From Arcuatula senhousia (Eukaryota > Mollusca > Bivalvia > Mytilida > Mytilidae): a stretch of 64,000 nucleotides of DNA. The notes beneath the pieces were generated by a model, which had not been told where the DNA came from, searched no databases, and saw only the letters and a list, made by a program, of their open reading frames with translations. Where the stretch lies: positions 39,205,512 to 39,269,511 of the forward strand of contig OZ020306.1 in assembly GCA_963971305.1 (NCBI GenBank), read 5' to 3'. Shown in pieces: positions 34,471 through 46,129 of this stretch. Every line of letters starts with the position of its first letter. The first letter of the stretch is position 1. A program made the position numbers and the translations under genes.

Positions 34471-35394
34471 ATCTTTTAACTCAATTTTGAACTTTTTTAC
34501 TAGTGGCTTATAACGAAGAAAGGATTTTTTAAGGGATCGTATGAGACGTATTTTCTTATAGCCCTGTTCCAAAAGTCGGTCACGAAGAAATCGGTGTCTG
34601 ATAAAAAAATCTGTGAAATAATTGTAACCTGATATGGAAAACTCTGTATAATAATCTTTATCTCATGATCACTGTATGGCACGGAAAAATCTTTCTTTTG
34701 ATCACAGTTGTAATTGTCATAAGAATATTCTCGTCAAAGTATCATGAATAAACACATTTTAGGCAGATTCTGTGAATTTTGAATTCATATCGGACCTGTA
34801 AATCGGACCATAGAAATCATCGCTGTTTGTGTCCGATTTCGAGCTTTGCTCGCTATCCTCCAAATCACAACATGGCACTCCAAGTCACAGCATAGTTATT
34901 TTCTGTCTTTGCTAGTTTTCTTCAACACCCAGGTGATACCAGAGTTAATGCTATAATTGTTTGTCCACCTTATACGAACATTTTAATCAACAAATAACCC
35001 CAATTACCCGAGTTGAAATCGTGTTTACATAGATAGAAATCCGTCAGAATGATTGCCGGCCCTTACCCCCACCAACTGCCAAAAGTTCTAGAGCTGTCAT
35101 TCCGTAAAAGATGTGAACGAGCTTTTAATAAGTAACAGGGGAATAATCAAAGGGTATGATGACATTCTTAGAATTTATTATTTTTCCTTTAAAGCAACAC
35201 ACGGAGTCAAAATGAATAGACACGTCTATCCACAATAACAATTTTGGCTCCTCTGCATCACATCCGGAAGTTCCTCCAAGGATTTTTTCGTCACAGCATG
35301 CGGTTGTGATTGGGATCGATTGGTAGCCGTGTATATGACCAGTTTAAGGTAAAAAAAACATTACTTTTGCTCATATGATTGAATAAGATATAAA

Positions 35395-35478
35395 ATATCC
35401 CTTTTCAAAAACCCTTGACCAAACCATGACCACCCTACACTAAACCATGACGTCCCTTGTACAAACCATGACAGGTAA
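35395..35478 (-). repeat. internal GTCATGGTTT motif cluster
   Basis: Minus strand carries GTCATGGTTTGTACAAGGGA, GTCATGGTTTAGTGTAGGG and GTCATGGTTTGGTCAAGGG in tandem. The same motif set is at 33066-33115 and 33248-33312 (plus) and 40070-40105 (minus). Confidence 0.75.
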
Positions 35479-35479
35479 A

Positions 35480-37397
35480 AATTTGTATTTTTGCGCTGTA
35501 TGCCTTGTTAGCGATTAATTACACTGAAAAATGTGTCAATAGGTTGAATGCAAAGTGAAAGGTTGTTTAGGGTCAAAATCTGGCCTTTACTTATGCTTGA
35601 AACATAAAATAATGTTATTTTATCAATTGAGCAAAACTATAATCCCTGAGTGATTTAGCGAATATATTTCATCATATACATGTGCCAGATTTTAGTATAA
35701 ATACACCCTATTAGTGCAGCGGTTGATCGGTAAAAAGTCGTCTATTTAAGGAGTTTAATGTACCGACATAACACACAGCTAATTTTTTTAGGGAATATTA
35801 TACAACCATTTAGCTTTGATTTTAAGTGGGTTGTCACGAATTCGTCTCGGGCATTTTTTGGTAAAATCGCTTTTTTTAACAGTGGTGTATTTTTGTAAAA
35901 ATCCCTCCATTGGTGATAAGTTTCAAAACAAATATTTCTTTTATGAAAAAATCTAAATTTTGGACAAAATTATCAAGAATAACCCTTTATCTTACTGTTA
36001 ATAATGATTTTGCCAGATTGTACTCGATTTTTTCATCAAAATCGATGCTTTTGAAAATGCTCACTTTTTTATCACATTTTAGACAAAAAGTTGTTTCCTA
36101 TCAAAATGTTTCTTGTGTTTTGTAACTTTAAAACTCTTTGAACTCTGTGTTATAATATACTTAACTATTCTGCAAAGTTTTATTGAAAACGGTGCAGAAA
36201 TGTTGATTTTATTACGTATTTTATAAACAAATTTTGCAAAATATAATTCCGGAAACCCAAGTCTTTCCGTATTTGGCCTGTAAAAAACTAAATAAAATTT
36301 AGCTCTTTTGTACTAAAAAAGGAATATGAAAAAAAATAGAGTAAAAACATATTAACAGAACGATGGAAAGTAGTCTTGAATTCCTAATTAAAAAAAGACA
36401 AAACAATAAAAGGTCGTAATTACAAGAGAAACGGTCATTCAGTCATAAAAAAACATGTACTAGTCAGTAGCTACTACCTTTCTTCGGACCTGGATACTTA
36501 TATCTCGATCAAACTTCGTCGACGAATCATCAAAGAAGAAACGGTTATCACTACAGAATGTAACAATACATCTTTTTGAGCAATTTTGATATTCGAATTA
36601 CATCTTTCAAATAATTCAAATCTAAAAACAACAAACGTGAATTTTATAGAACGCTCGAGGTAGAACGTCCAGGATTTTTTTATACACGATATCATATTCT
36701 TTATGTATGAAAATATAAGGTAGAAAAACGCAAACTGCAATTCTCATCGAATTCGCCTCATTTATTAGCTGAGCAAGTGCAAATGGAGGGCGTCCATTGG
36801 AATGTCGAATTTCATCCAAGCGAATTTTCATGCAAAAATATTAAAATTGTACCCAAATGCATGATGTTTGATTCACTTGAAGTGTGTCTCATCCTTGAGG
36901 TCTCGTCTATTCAAGTTTGGTCACAGGGGCTCTTGTAAAGGGTTAAACAAACATTACAACATTCGAATACAAATATGTATACAAATGTATAGAGTTTTTG
37001 ACTCAATTAGAAAAGTTCCTTTGCAAAAATATCTTATGACCCACCAACGAAAGTCGCCGGATGTTTGAGGTCCACACGTACATTCATTTGTTTATATTCT
37101 GTGGATTTTGTTTATGATAATCGATACAAATATTGTTGCACTTCTGCGAGTTAAATTTGATTTTTTATAAGGCAACAAAACGATATTGAATGAAGCAATG
37201 CTGAGTATAATATCAGCTAGCGCTGCTTGTTCGAATATTGTACTGCACAAGTGCATCATCAAAGTGTTATAGTCAATTACAACTATCGATCTTTAGCTTT
37301 GTGTTTTTGTGTTGACAAATAGTTCAAAGCCATGGAATTTTCCCGTGTAAATTTCAATATTTATGAAAATTCTTCTTACATGTACCCAAGACTAAGG
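35480..37397. other. no gene recognised
   Basis: AT-rich DNA inside the inverted-repeat region. Open frames at 35910-36125 and 36498-37068 show no conserved domain. I see no transposase signature. Confidence 0.4.
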
Positions 37398-37615
37398 TAG
37401 ATCTTATCTTTAACTGCGACCAAAGGGTCATGAGTTCGAATCCAGTCCCCGGCACTATCGTGTTGTTACTTTACTGTTTATGATTAGTATACTGCTCTAT
37501 ACTCTTCATATTCATATTTAGCTTGGCATTTTCAGCTATTTGGCTAGAGTGTCTCTGATAAGTCTTGAGTAAACGAAACACGCGTCCAATTTATTGCCCG
37601 AACCTTTGTTGTAGA
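37398..37615 (+). repeat. tRNA-derived SINE-like copy with B-box
   Basis: GGGTCATGAGTTCGAATCCA contains GTTCGAATC, a perfect Pol III B-box consensus. It is followed by the body shared with 560-712 (CTCTTCATATTCATA, TTGGCATTTTCAG, GAGTAAACGAAACACGCGTC). No convincing A-box is visible, so the head may be decayed. Confidence 0.6.
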
Positions 37616-38014
37616 TTTAATTTATTTAAAAAAGTCTTTGCGTCAGAGCATTAATATTCTGGAATCTTACAAATATACAATCAGATGTAAACTTTATTTG
37701 GGATATACATGTATGGCAAAAGATCGCATAATACATGTATTTTTAGTTTGTATGGAGTGAAGTGGGATAAAGATATCAATTAGCGATCTTAAAATGCTTA
37801 AATATTTTGGATGTGCTCCCATCTGCTTTTACAAGAATATATACTAGTAAGCTTTATTAAGAACATACTCTGCATAGTTTTGTTTAATGTTTTCCGCGGG
37901 CAACTAGAAAAGCATTTAACGAGCGTCGATCCCTAGAAAACGAAGCCATTACAAGTATGTCTCCTTTCTTTAAATGGTGTTAGAAACCAATAAGCTTTAC
38001 CATTAGGGGAATAT

Positions 38015-38185
38015 GAACCAGTAAAAACGATCGAGAACAGCACGAAGAAACAGACACCACACAACACGAAAACACAAAAATTACAAAAATAACTGAATAG
38101 CAATCAACAACGTAAAGAAACTCGGGTGCTCAGGAAGAGTTATTATAGCTATAGCACACCCGTTGCACTGCTAATAGCAAACGCC
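38015..38185 (-). repeat. GGAACTGCTTAC repeat family, minus copy
   Basis: CAGTAAAAACGATCGAGAAC, CAATCAACAACGTAAAG, CTCAGGAAGAGTTATTATAG and TATAGCACACCCGTTGC match the reverse complement of the family and the copy at 43990-44112. Confidence 0.6.
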
Positions 38186-38554
38186 GTAAGCGGGAGCAGA
38201 CGGAATATTGCTACACAGGAAGGGAAAGTTGAAGTCATCGCGTTCATCATAGATCTAGAGCTTTGTTGAATGTCTTCAGTGAGTGTAGATCTAAATATGA
38301 GGCAGACTTCCCAGAATCCGTTGTGTATTTTATCTTAAGTCTTTTGGGGTTGATGAGATGGCGGAAGTTACCAAATCTAGAATAGTTCAGTGAAAAAAGT
38401 AAAAAAGAAAGCTAGTCTACTTGGCAAGAGGTGATTGTAAGACGTCTGTTCCATATGAATAAAGAAGCAAAACAGGATGCAAAGGTGCACAATTAGTGCA
38501 ATTGAAATCCTAAATGTTTGCTTAAAACACATCACCAAACTAAACAAATATATT

Positions 38555-38850
38555 GTCAATAAAGGTAATAACAAAATTACCGAACTTGGAGAATCAATCT
38601 CATATGTCCATAAGACGAAACAAAACAAGGAATACATACCGAAAAAATTGAAGATCGCAATGGGCCTGACTTAGTACAGGCATTTCAAAAGAAATGGTGG
38701 GTTAAACCAGGTTTTAAGGCGCGCCAAACCTCCCTCTTCCATTGCGATCTTTGGGTCCGGTAGTTACACAAAACACAACGGGTTTGTTATGGCATATTAG
38801 GGATGCTAAGGTGATCATCTCAGTACATAAACCAGCCAAATAAAAATAAG
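38555..38850 (+). repeat. AAAGGTAATAAC repeat family, long copy 2
   Basis: AATAAAGGTAATAACAAAAT, ATCGCAATGGGCCTGACTTA, GTGGGTTAAACCAGGTTTTA, CCAAACCTCCCTCTTCCATT and AAGGTGATCATCTCAGTACA. Same orientation as copy 1, so the pair is a direct repeat inside the inverted-repeat region. Confidence 0.7.
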
Positions 38851-40060
38851 TCAATAAGAAAGTTAGGCATGTCAATTATCAATCGAGTCCTCTGTAAACT
38901 TGTTCTTTTTCTTAGGCTTTTTCTTGAATCAGTGAAAAGATGACGTTGATAGTTCGATCATAGATCGTATATAGACACAACAACGTACACGCGAGTCCAG
39001 TCGTAACTATCATCTCTTAGACGACTACTTTCCTCGACTTGTTTCCTGCGTTATGGTTTGCATTGTAAACAATTACGAAAGACACCATGTGCTCGTAGAC
39101 TAATGTACGATTTCAATCCTTAAGATGCATGCAGATTTGTCTTTTCATCATTATTCTCCGCTGATAACTGATTACTGTACACCCTTCCGTAGCGATTTCT
39201 TGTCCAAGCCGGAGTTTTTACTGAGATTGCACATAAGATGTGTCTGGGCTTTTAGCTTCGATGTCCACTGATTGTTTGATTATCTTTTTATCACTTCGAG
39301 ATTTGATACTTGCTTAGATTTTGCTTCTCACCAATTTATTAGGATAAATGTAAAATAGTTTATTCTTTGTAACCTTTTATTAACATTCTTATAATTTTGT
39401 TAGTAATATATGTTATTCAATTGTCAATTAGCATTAAAATGGTCATTAAACAGGACATTTTCGTGTGCAGCTACTTTTTTCGGACGCCCCCTACGTTACT
39501 GTCATTTGTTTTAGCGATGCATAACCTGTTTTATAGGATGGTTTAAAGTCTGAATTTTGATTTATATGCATTTTAGTAGCAAAAAATTAAAATAAAAACG
39601 GTAAAACCAAAATAAATATATCTGTTTTAATGTATTTTCTTAGAGCCAGCAAAAAACGTCATTTAACGTCACTTTTTGAAACTCAGGCAGATGTTTTGTA
39701 GCTTCAATTCAATTGTTAACTTTTAAAGACTAATTAAAATTCAATATCTGCCATATAACTTATTACAAATATTATAGCTGTAATGTCAAAGCAAACAACT
39801 AGAATTTTGAACTTTCCAACCATGTCGCCTTTGACCTTAAATATTTCAAATTTGACCAATAAAAACATGTGACGACCTGTTTTATATGAAACTAGAGATA
39901 TTCCTCTTTAAAATGATATACAATATAGGTGTGTGTTCTGTCGGACCATTAAAGTCATTTTTTTCCTTGTCAAACCGCTGCACTATATCCTTTAAATGCC
40001 CGAAACGCCTTTTGTGTCCGGACAAATTATGATTTCATTTTTGCAGACGGCATTATGCAA
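38851..40060. other. no gene recognised
   Basis: AT-rich sequence with no exon, RNA gene or repeat that I can support. Confidence 0.4.
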
Positions 40061-40379
40061 ATTTCCCTTGTACAAACCATGACGCCCTTGACTAAACCAT
40101 GACAAAATCCCTTTACCAAACATAATACGATATGACACATTACTACCTGTGATAATTCCTTTCAATATGTCAGGAACATTTATGAAAAACAACAAGATAA
40201 AGTAGAGAAGCCAAAAAAAAAAACACAACATAAAATGATATATGAGTACAACAAAAATGTGTTATCTTGTTAGCTTTAGGGGGAAAAACATTGCACAAAT
40301 AGTATCAAATAACAAAAAGTTTGAATGCAACGTTACGGAGAAATAACAGCATAAACATTGAAGTGCATAATGACGCAAC

Positions 40380-40775
40380 ATATATAAAAAAAAAAACTGG
40401 CATCCCAAGCTCTTGATGGCAACAATATTCACACAAGCCTTGTTGCAACAGCGCCGCTACTGTACAAGAAAAATTAACCTTTCATCTCAATCTCTCAGTT
40501 AAACAATTAGTACAACTAGATATTCTTGTGCATTGTTGTGGGTGAGTGTGTGAAAATGTAGACCAGATTTTAAAAAAAAGTGCGGTTAAAAATTGATGGT
40601 TACTTGTGCAACTACTTAATATCATGGTGTTTTTCTTGCATACTAATTTTCGTTAAATTCTGTTCAGTGCTTTCAGAGGAGTTGTGTCCAAAAACTGTGA
40701 TCACAGACGACTTGACGGAATGACAGGCGGACCAGTCTAAAACATTATACCCTCCCAGTTGCGTGGGGTATAAAA
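40380..40775 (-). mobile_element. hairpin-headed element fragment
   Basis: On the minus strand the head reads TATACCCCACGCAACTGGGA then GGGTATAATGTTTTAGAC and TGGTCCGCCTGTCATTCCG. This is the hairpin plus GTCC-rich head seen in other elements. The body has no tandem core and no coding sequence. Confidence 0.4.
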
Positions 40776-41084
40776 AATGTATCTGTGTATTTTCGAAATG
40801 AACACCAAGACAGACTCAAACAAATGTGTATTTAAAACAATCGTTAAAGCTATGATTATATACTAGGTCCTTATTATAACAAAAAATCTGCTCTTTATCA
40901 ATGTATCTTCTTTATCGTCTTCCTGAAAAAAAAAAGTAAAGAAAACAAAATTATTGCCATTTCAGTGTGAAGAACACGTTTAATTTTAGTAAGTTTAATA
41001 TTCTTATTTGTTGTTTTGGTTTTTATTTTTGTTATGTTTTTTTTTTTTGTCTTTAATAGTGTATTATCATTCTATTTAAGAAGC

Positions 41085-41137
41085 AAAGAGTACCGATGGG
41101 TCATTCAAATATCAAAAGTCCGAAAGGAAAACCAGTA
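41085..41137 (-). repeat. GGAACTGCTTAC family fragment, split by the TIR element
   Basis: AAGCAAAGAGTACCGATGGG and AAAAGTCCGAAAGGAAAACC are the family terminus. The 702-bp TIR element begins five bases further on, suggesting insertion into this older repeat. Confidence 0.5.
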
Positions 41138-41142
41138 TATAA

Positions 41143-41844
41143 AGCCCCGATTACACGATCAAAGTTTTCCATCAAAAACTTTGTCCAAGTTTTCTTTGAC
41201 AAACTTTTTTGACCATGTAAACCTGCAACAAAAACTTTGACAAAGAATTTGAAGGACTTGGACGGATTTTGACAAAATAGAACCTCGTCCTATTTTTTCT
41301 GAAAACTTGGATGGACTTAAACGGGAATTGACCAATCAGAATATGTTACTGAACTTATCAGAATATTTTGAAAACAAAAGCATATGGCAAAATGGCAGCA
41401 AAGAAAATAACAACAGTAACAAAATTTCAATGGTCAAATGATATTGTTGATGACTTGATGGATTGAAAGAAAATTAATATTAACTCTCTTATTTCTCTTT
41501 AACTGGTCAATTTCTTTTAGAAATGTTTAATCATTCTCATGTAGCTTTTGTAACAGTACTAGTATTCATTGGCATTTTCAACTTCTAATTCCTAAATCAA
41601 AGTAATTGAGCAACCAGGCCGTGTTGGTCTGATGCAACTTCTGCACATCCTAATTAAGAAGTAACTGCATATAAATGATTATGCATTCACATACTTCAAT
41701 ATAGTCCCCACACTTCAGCCACTATTAATAGCAGAACACCATCAAAACGTTTGATCGTGTATAAACAGCTACTTTGATTAAGTTTTTCATCAAAAACTTG
41801 GACAAAGATGTTTGATGAAAAACTTTGATCGTGTAAACGGGGCT
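41143..41844 (+). mobile_element. 702-bp TIR DNA transposon remnant
   Basis: Ends AGCCCCGATTACACGATC and GATCGTGTAAACGGGGCT are inverted repeats continuing as CAAAGTTTTCCATCAAAAAC versus its inverse. TATAA directly abuts both ends (41138-41142, 41845-41849) as a possible target duplication. Inside, ATG at 41392 opens MAAKKITTVTKFQWSNDIVDD and stops at 41466. This resembles the start of a Myb/SANT or MADF trihelix protein of the kind carried as a second gene by PIF-Harbinger elements (inference). No DDE transposase remains. A TIR-only derivative or a gene-capturing element are alternatives. Confidence 0.75.
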
Positions 41845-42039
41845 TATAACATTTGAAATATCGTAGTAAAATTATCTCGATAATTATTGATGTGCGAAAA
41901 ATAAAGTTTTCATACCACCAACAATGTACTAGAGGCTAATGAATTTTTTTTAAACCAATTGCAGATTTTTGAAATTTCTGAATGAAAACCTCTCGTTCTC
42001 TGCTTTACAATTATCAATACATCTAAATATTTTCGTATT

Positions 42040-45000
42040 TTATTTGCAGTATTTACCGAAATATTTCTTAAGTTTTCTGACATCACATTTAACTTCTTCC
42101 AATGAAAGCTTGTCTTCTTCTGTGTGACTCTCTACTCTCCTTAATTCTCTTTCTGTAAAAATGAAATCAATTTGATAAAATACACTCAAGATATAAAATC
42201 ATATAAAACTTTTAAGCAATTCTTAAGACATACTAGATATGGTAAGATAGTCAGACGTCAACAATAATAGCGGGACATGATAAGTGTATTACTTAGATAA
42301 AGTAATGCTAATTTGATTCATTTCTTTTTAAAATCCTTGTATGGTATTGGTAATATAATGTATAACATCCTTGTATTGGTATATGGTAGGTATTCTTAAA
42401 GTAATGGTAATCTAATGCATTACATTGCAATGTAATCAACCCCATGCCCGATACCAGTATATATGCATGGCAATAAAATAATTTCAACTTCCTTCATCCC
42501 CGATTGTCTTGTTTCTCTACTTAATCATAATTTCAACGCTTTCATTTCCCCGATAAAACCAAAGGCGGATTTAGGACCAGCGTGTCGGACGCCTGCCCCC
42601 CCCCCCCTTTGACAGGGAAATTTAGGATGTTAGGATCTGTATGAAAAAAAAATGTCCCAGAAGTTTTATATTATTAATTGCGCGCTCCCCCGTTTGAAAA
42701 TTTCTGGATCTGCCACAGATAACTACCTAACTATACAACAAACTAAGATAAAAAAATGAAAATGTAAACCATACCTGTGTATGCTTTTGCCATAGTAAGT
42801 TGAGCCTGAAGGTCCTTTCGTGTGGTTTCTTTGAAATCTTCGATACAAAAGATGCTGAATGCTTGAAATTCGTATTCCCAAGATCTCTGGTAGAAAGCGA
42901 TTTCCTCTTTGAGACTTCCATATGGTGTTAGTTCCTGTTCCTTCTTATTTAGTTTTGAGTATCTTGATTTAGCAGTTTTAGACTTCTTTTCCAGTTCATC
43001 AAACTTTGCTTCAGTTTCTGCAAGTTGAATGGTTTGAATTAGATCTTTATTTCCTTTATTTCCGTTACTGACAAGCAACAAATATTAGCCAAGGAATATA
43101 CAACCTTATGAAATCTAAACAGTAACGTTCATAGTAAATGGCTTGGTCTCCTCTATTTAATATGTTTTTATTAGAGTCGATATGCCATACCAAAGAAAAA
43201 TAAACAAACAAACAAAAAGGAAAAAATCAAACAAACAAAGAACAAAACAATGTAATAAATAAAACCAAATCAAAACAAAATAAAAGACTCTTTGTATGTA
43301 ACATAGACTCTAGCGATATATTGATACTGAAGATGAAGAGTCTGTCCCTCCACTATTTGTGCTAGATTTTGACTATTTTTGTAATATTTTTTTTTATTTT
43401 TCAGTGGAGTCTCTGAAATCAAAATTAACCAAGAGAAAACTGCCTATTTTTTCCAGGATCAATCCTTCCTAGAAATAAAATGTTATTTGATATAGTGATG
43501 GACTGTGAAAAGAGGATAAAAGTTCAATATCCAATAACCTTATGATGGATCCGAGACAAATATTTCATTGAGTTCAATAGGGATTAATAAAAGCTTAGAG
43601 CAACAAACACTAAAACATATAAAGTAAAGAGCTCAATGAAACCTAAAGGAGACAATAACTTAAGATTTATCGATGAGCAACAAACAGGAACTGCTTATCC
43701 TTTCGGGACACCTGAGGTTTACTCTCAATACGACTTCAGTTTCATCACTGATTTCATCACTGATTGCAGTTTGGTTGTTTTGTGTGCTATTTATGTGTTC
43801 GTGTTGTTTTTGTTTTGTCTTCTCTGACGTCCTTTCTGTATTTTTTGGCTTCTTGATCTATTAGGGTTTTTGTTTAAAAGAAGCAGAGGTACCAATGGGG
43901 TATCCGAATGTCAAAAGTCCGAAAGGGCAGAGACAAAACCAGTAAACACCAACAAGAACGGGACAAAAACAGACATCATGTATAACATGGAAACACAAAA
44001 TACTGAGTATCAATCAACAACGCGAACTCCAGTCGAAACAAGAGTGGAATCAGGTGCTTCGGAAGAGTGAGCAGTTCCTGCTTGCTATAGCACACCCGTC
44101 GCGTTGCCAATAGTCCATTCATCGTGTCAAATCCGGCGGACAAATCGTAAAAAAGAATTATCTAAGATACCAAAATGTTACTTAAGATAAAAACGAACGA
44201 ATTCGAGATGACCACCAAAGACATCAAAAATATTTCCTTTCCATACATTGGATAAAAAAGAAGACTGATCTATTTTATTCACTTAAACACCCTCTTTCTT
44301 TACAATATTTTCAGTAACCAGTTCAAAATACCCTTAGATATAATTTTTGACACCAGTTTGTTAAAAATCGTACTGTTTCAATACCTACCATGATAAAATC
44401 TGGTAACAGCATCAACCTTTGACTGCATACTTATAATACTCTCAGAAAATGATTGGAGTTCTGTAAAAAGATATCCAAAAATTTTCAAGTAATTTCGATT
44501 TTGCTGCATGTGTCCGTTTTTTTCTTGTGTTATGCTAAGGAAGTAAAAACGTCGGATACAGAGGTGTCAATGATGCCTATGTGAACCTTAATCATAGGTT
44601 ATGTTTGTATTTAGTCGAATTTATGTTAATTGTTTTTTTGTCAAGAAGAGGGTCTTTCCTTGCACTTTAGGATTGGGCTTGAATCCTATGTAGATTATTT
44701 TCAATCCAGGGGCCAATTGAAAAACAGCGAGCAGCTACCGCTTGTCACATTGAAGGCTGCTGGCTGTTTTCCATTGTGGATGTTTTAAATTTACGTTTAT
44801 ATTGTAGGTTGTGTCGCGTACACTTATTCCACATCTCATTTTTTTCTACTTGTCCCCTAAATGCCAATCATCGCGTTATAGCTAAATTGAAAGGAAGTGC
44901 AGTGTGATGAAATTGAGGAATTCTGAGTATGGACGAATACTGGTAAAACAGTACAGAGATCACTTTTTCAAAGCGAAGACATAATTTGTATTTAACCATT

Positions 45001-46129
45001 ATTGTCACTTACACGGTACGCCCTTTATCCATTGATTTTGAATGAGGTTTACCAGAACATTTAAGTAACAGGACATATATCTATGACTTTGACAATCTAG
45101 AGTAATATATGAATTTGACAACTATAGAGGCTTATATGATTCGTTCCTAGTCTATGAAGTTGTAGGAAATGATTACCTTTATCTTGATTCTTTATAGAGC
45201 GCAGCTGATACAAGATAAAAATTGCACAAGTGATGAGGGTAGCTACAGTGACAAGTTCTGAATACCGTACGTCAAAACTAGGCTGAAAGATAAGGGAAAA
45301 AAAACAATTAGATCTTTTAATTTAACTTATGCCCACTAGTGAAACGCCTGCTCCCAAAATTATGCATTGCGTACATCCTTAAGTATTCAACAAACAGGAA
45401 GTAGATGATTTCAGGGCATATAAAATCGCTATACACCACATGGCACTACAGGAAAAAGCTATATTCAAAATTTCAGACCTCTTTGTTAAGTGGTTGTTTA
45501 GAAAAAGGCGAAGGAAATTTTGCAGCTTTGTCCGCTGCGTGTAAAAACCTTAGTATTCGGTAAACAGCAAGAAAATTACGCAGAAGCATAAAATCGGTAG
45601 GTTCTATAGGATAAAGCTTTATGCAAAATATGCGACCTCTACATCATGTTGTTGCTTAGAAAACTGTGACTGGAATTTTGTAACGGACAGACGAACAAAC
45701 AAACGGGCGAACGGACAAGGGTAAAACAGTATATCCCCACTTTTTCGAAGCGGGGGTATTATGATATAAAATTGTAAAAGCTCGGTCATTAAAGCAGAAC
45801 ATGAAATACAATAGCAACAAAATGCCAATCAAATTGTTTTATGTTTTAATGATTATTATTCTTATACGGGTAGAGTTCTCTGGCTTTTTTGGTATATACA
45901 GATAGATTTGATAATAAATAGGAGAGTTGCAAAAATTTATACTTTTTAAATTCATGCATGTAATAAATACTAATTTCATCTCATAAACTTCGGTTTTTTC
46001 ACTCACAATACTTGTACATACCATCACAATACTTGGTTCTGTGGTCCTTTGTACTTTTTCATTGTATTCAACTCTCAGTGGTAAGCAAAATAAGACGAAA
46101 ACAACTTTGAGCAAAAAGACAACCGCCAT
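42040..46129 (-). CDS. paralogue A: small signal-anchor/transmembrane helical protein, unknown
   Basis: Five exons on the minus strand: 46022-46129, 45177-45282, 44389-44460, 42775-43017, 42040-42152. All junctions are GT-AG, phases 0,1,1,1; 213 residues. The start MAVVFLLKVVFVLFCLPLRV looks like a signal peptide or anchor (1-20). A second hydrophobic span (VTVATLITCAIFILY) lies at about 47-61. The rest is charged and helix-prone: ELQSFSESIISMQSKV (72-87), a Lys/Glu-rich segment (about 100-125), RSWEYEFQAF (about 134-143) and KDLQAQLTMAKAYTGERELR (about 159-180), ending FGKYCK. An in-frame ATG at 46222 would lengthen it, but the paralogue has a stop in that region, so 46129 is preferred. I do not recognise the family; a membrane-anchored coiled-coil protein is all that can be said. 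Confidence 0.85.
42564..42715. mobile_element. MITE-like repeat with GGCGGAT...ATCTGCC ends (paralogue A intron 4)
   Basis: GGCGGATTTAGGACCAG at the left and TTTCTGGATCTGCC at the right, with an internal C-run. Same family as 14069 and 53724. It lies 59 bases downstream of exon 4. Confidence 0.5.
43684..44112. repeat. head-to-head inverted pair of GGAACTGCTTAC repeats
   Basis: The plus arm 43684-43830 (CAGGAACTGCTTATCCTTTC, CACCTGAGGTTTACTCTC, GATTGCAGTTTGGTTG) is followed by the minus arm 43872-44112 (AGAGGTACCAATGGGGTATC, AAAAGTCCGAAAGGGCAGAG, GGTGCTTCGGAAGAGTGAGC, AGTTCCTGCTTGCTATAGC). The outer ends are complementary, so the pair can fold back. Short open frames at 43636-44070 lie within it. 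Confidence 0.7.
44697..44853 (-). repeat. ACGCGACACAGCC repeat family, minus copy (paralogue A intron 2)
   Basis: GGGGCCAATTGAAAAACAGC, GAGCAGCTACCGCTTG, GAAGGCTGCTGGCTGTTTTC, CATTGTGGATGTTTTAAATT, TTGTGTCGCGTACACTTATT and CCACATCTCATTTT: the best preserved full copy here. Confidence 0.75.
45350..45770 (-). mobile_element. hairpin/GTCC-headed element with two-unit core, minus orientation
   Basis: The head on the minus strand is TACCCCCGCTTCGAAAAAG...GTGGGGATATA, then CTGTTTTACCCTTGTCCG and TTCGCCCGTTTG. The core holds two related segments of about 150-165 bp (each with CTTAGTATTCGG or CTTAAGTATTCAAC, CATAAAATCG and a TTCAAAATTTCAGACCTC or GCAAAATATGCGACCTC phrase). It lies in paralogue A intron 1. 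Confidence 0.6.

Larger units (their letters stand above)
32886..40148. mobile_element. region of about 7.3 kb bounded by inverted repeats
   Basis: The left boundary reads CACAGGTAGTAATGTGTCAT (from 32883) and, after a nested insertion, CGTATAATGTTTGGTAAAGG and GATTTGGTCATGGTTTGG (33044-33080). The right boundary reads the reverse complement: CTTGACTAAACCATGACAAA, CCCTTTACCAAACATAATACG, ATATGACACATTACTACCTG (about 40084-40150). ATAAT abuts both CACAGG ends. Both arms carry repeated GTCATGGTTT motifs, as does an internal site at 35400-35475. No transposase frame is recognisable inside, so it may be a large non-autonomous element or two copies in opposite orientation. Superfamily unknown. Confidence 0.6.

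Noticed and set aside
42590..42608. C-run as a possible quadruplex on the minus strand
   Set aside because: A single homopolymer run inside a MITE-like repeat; no regular four-tract pattern.
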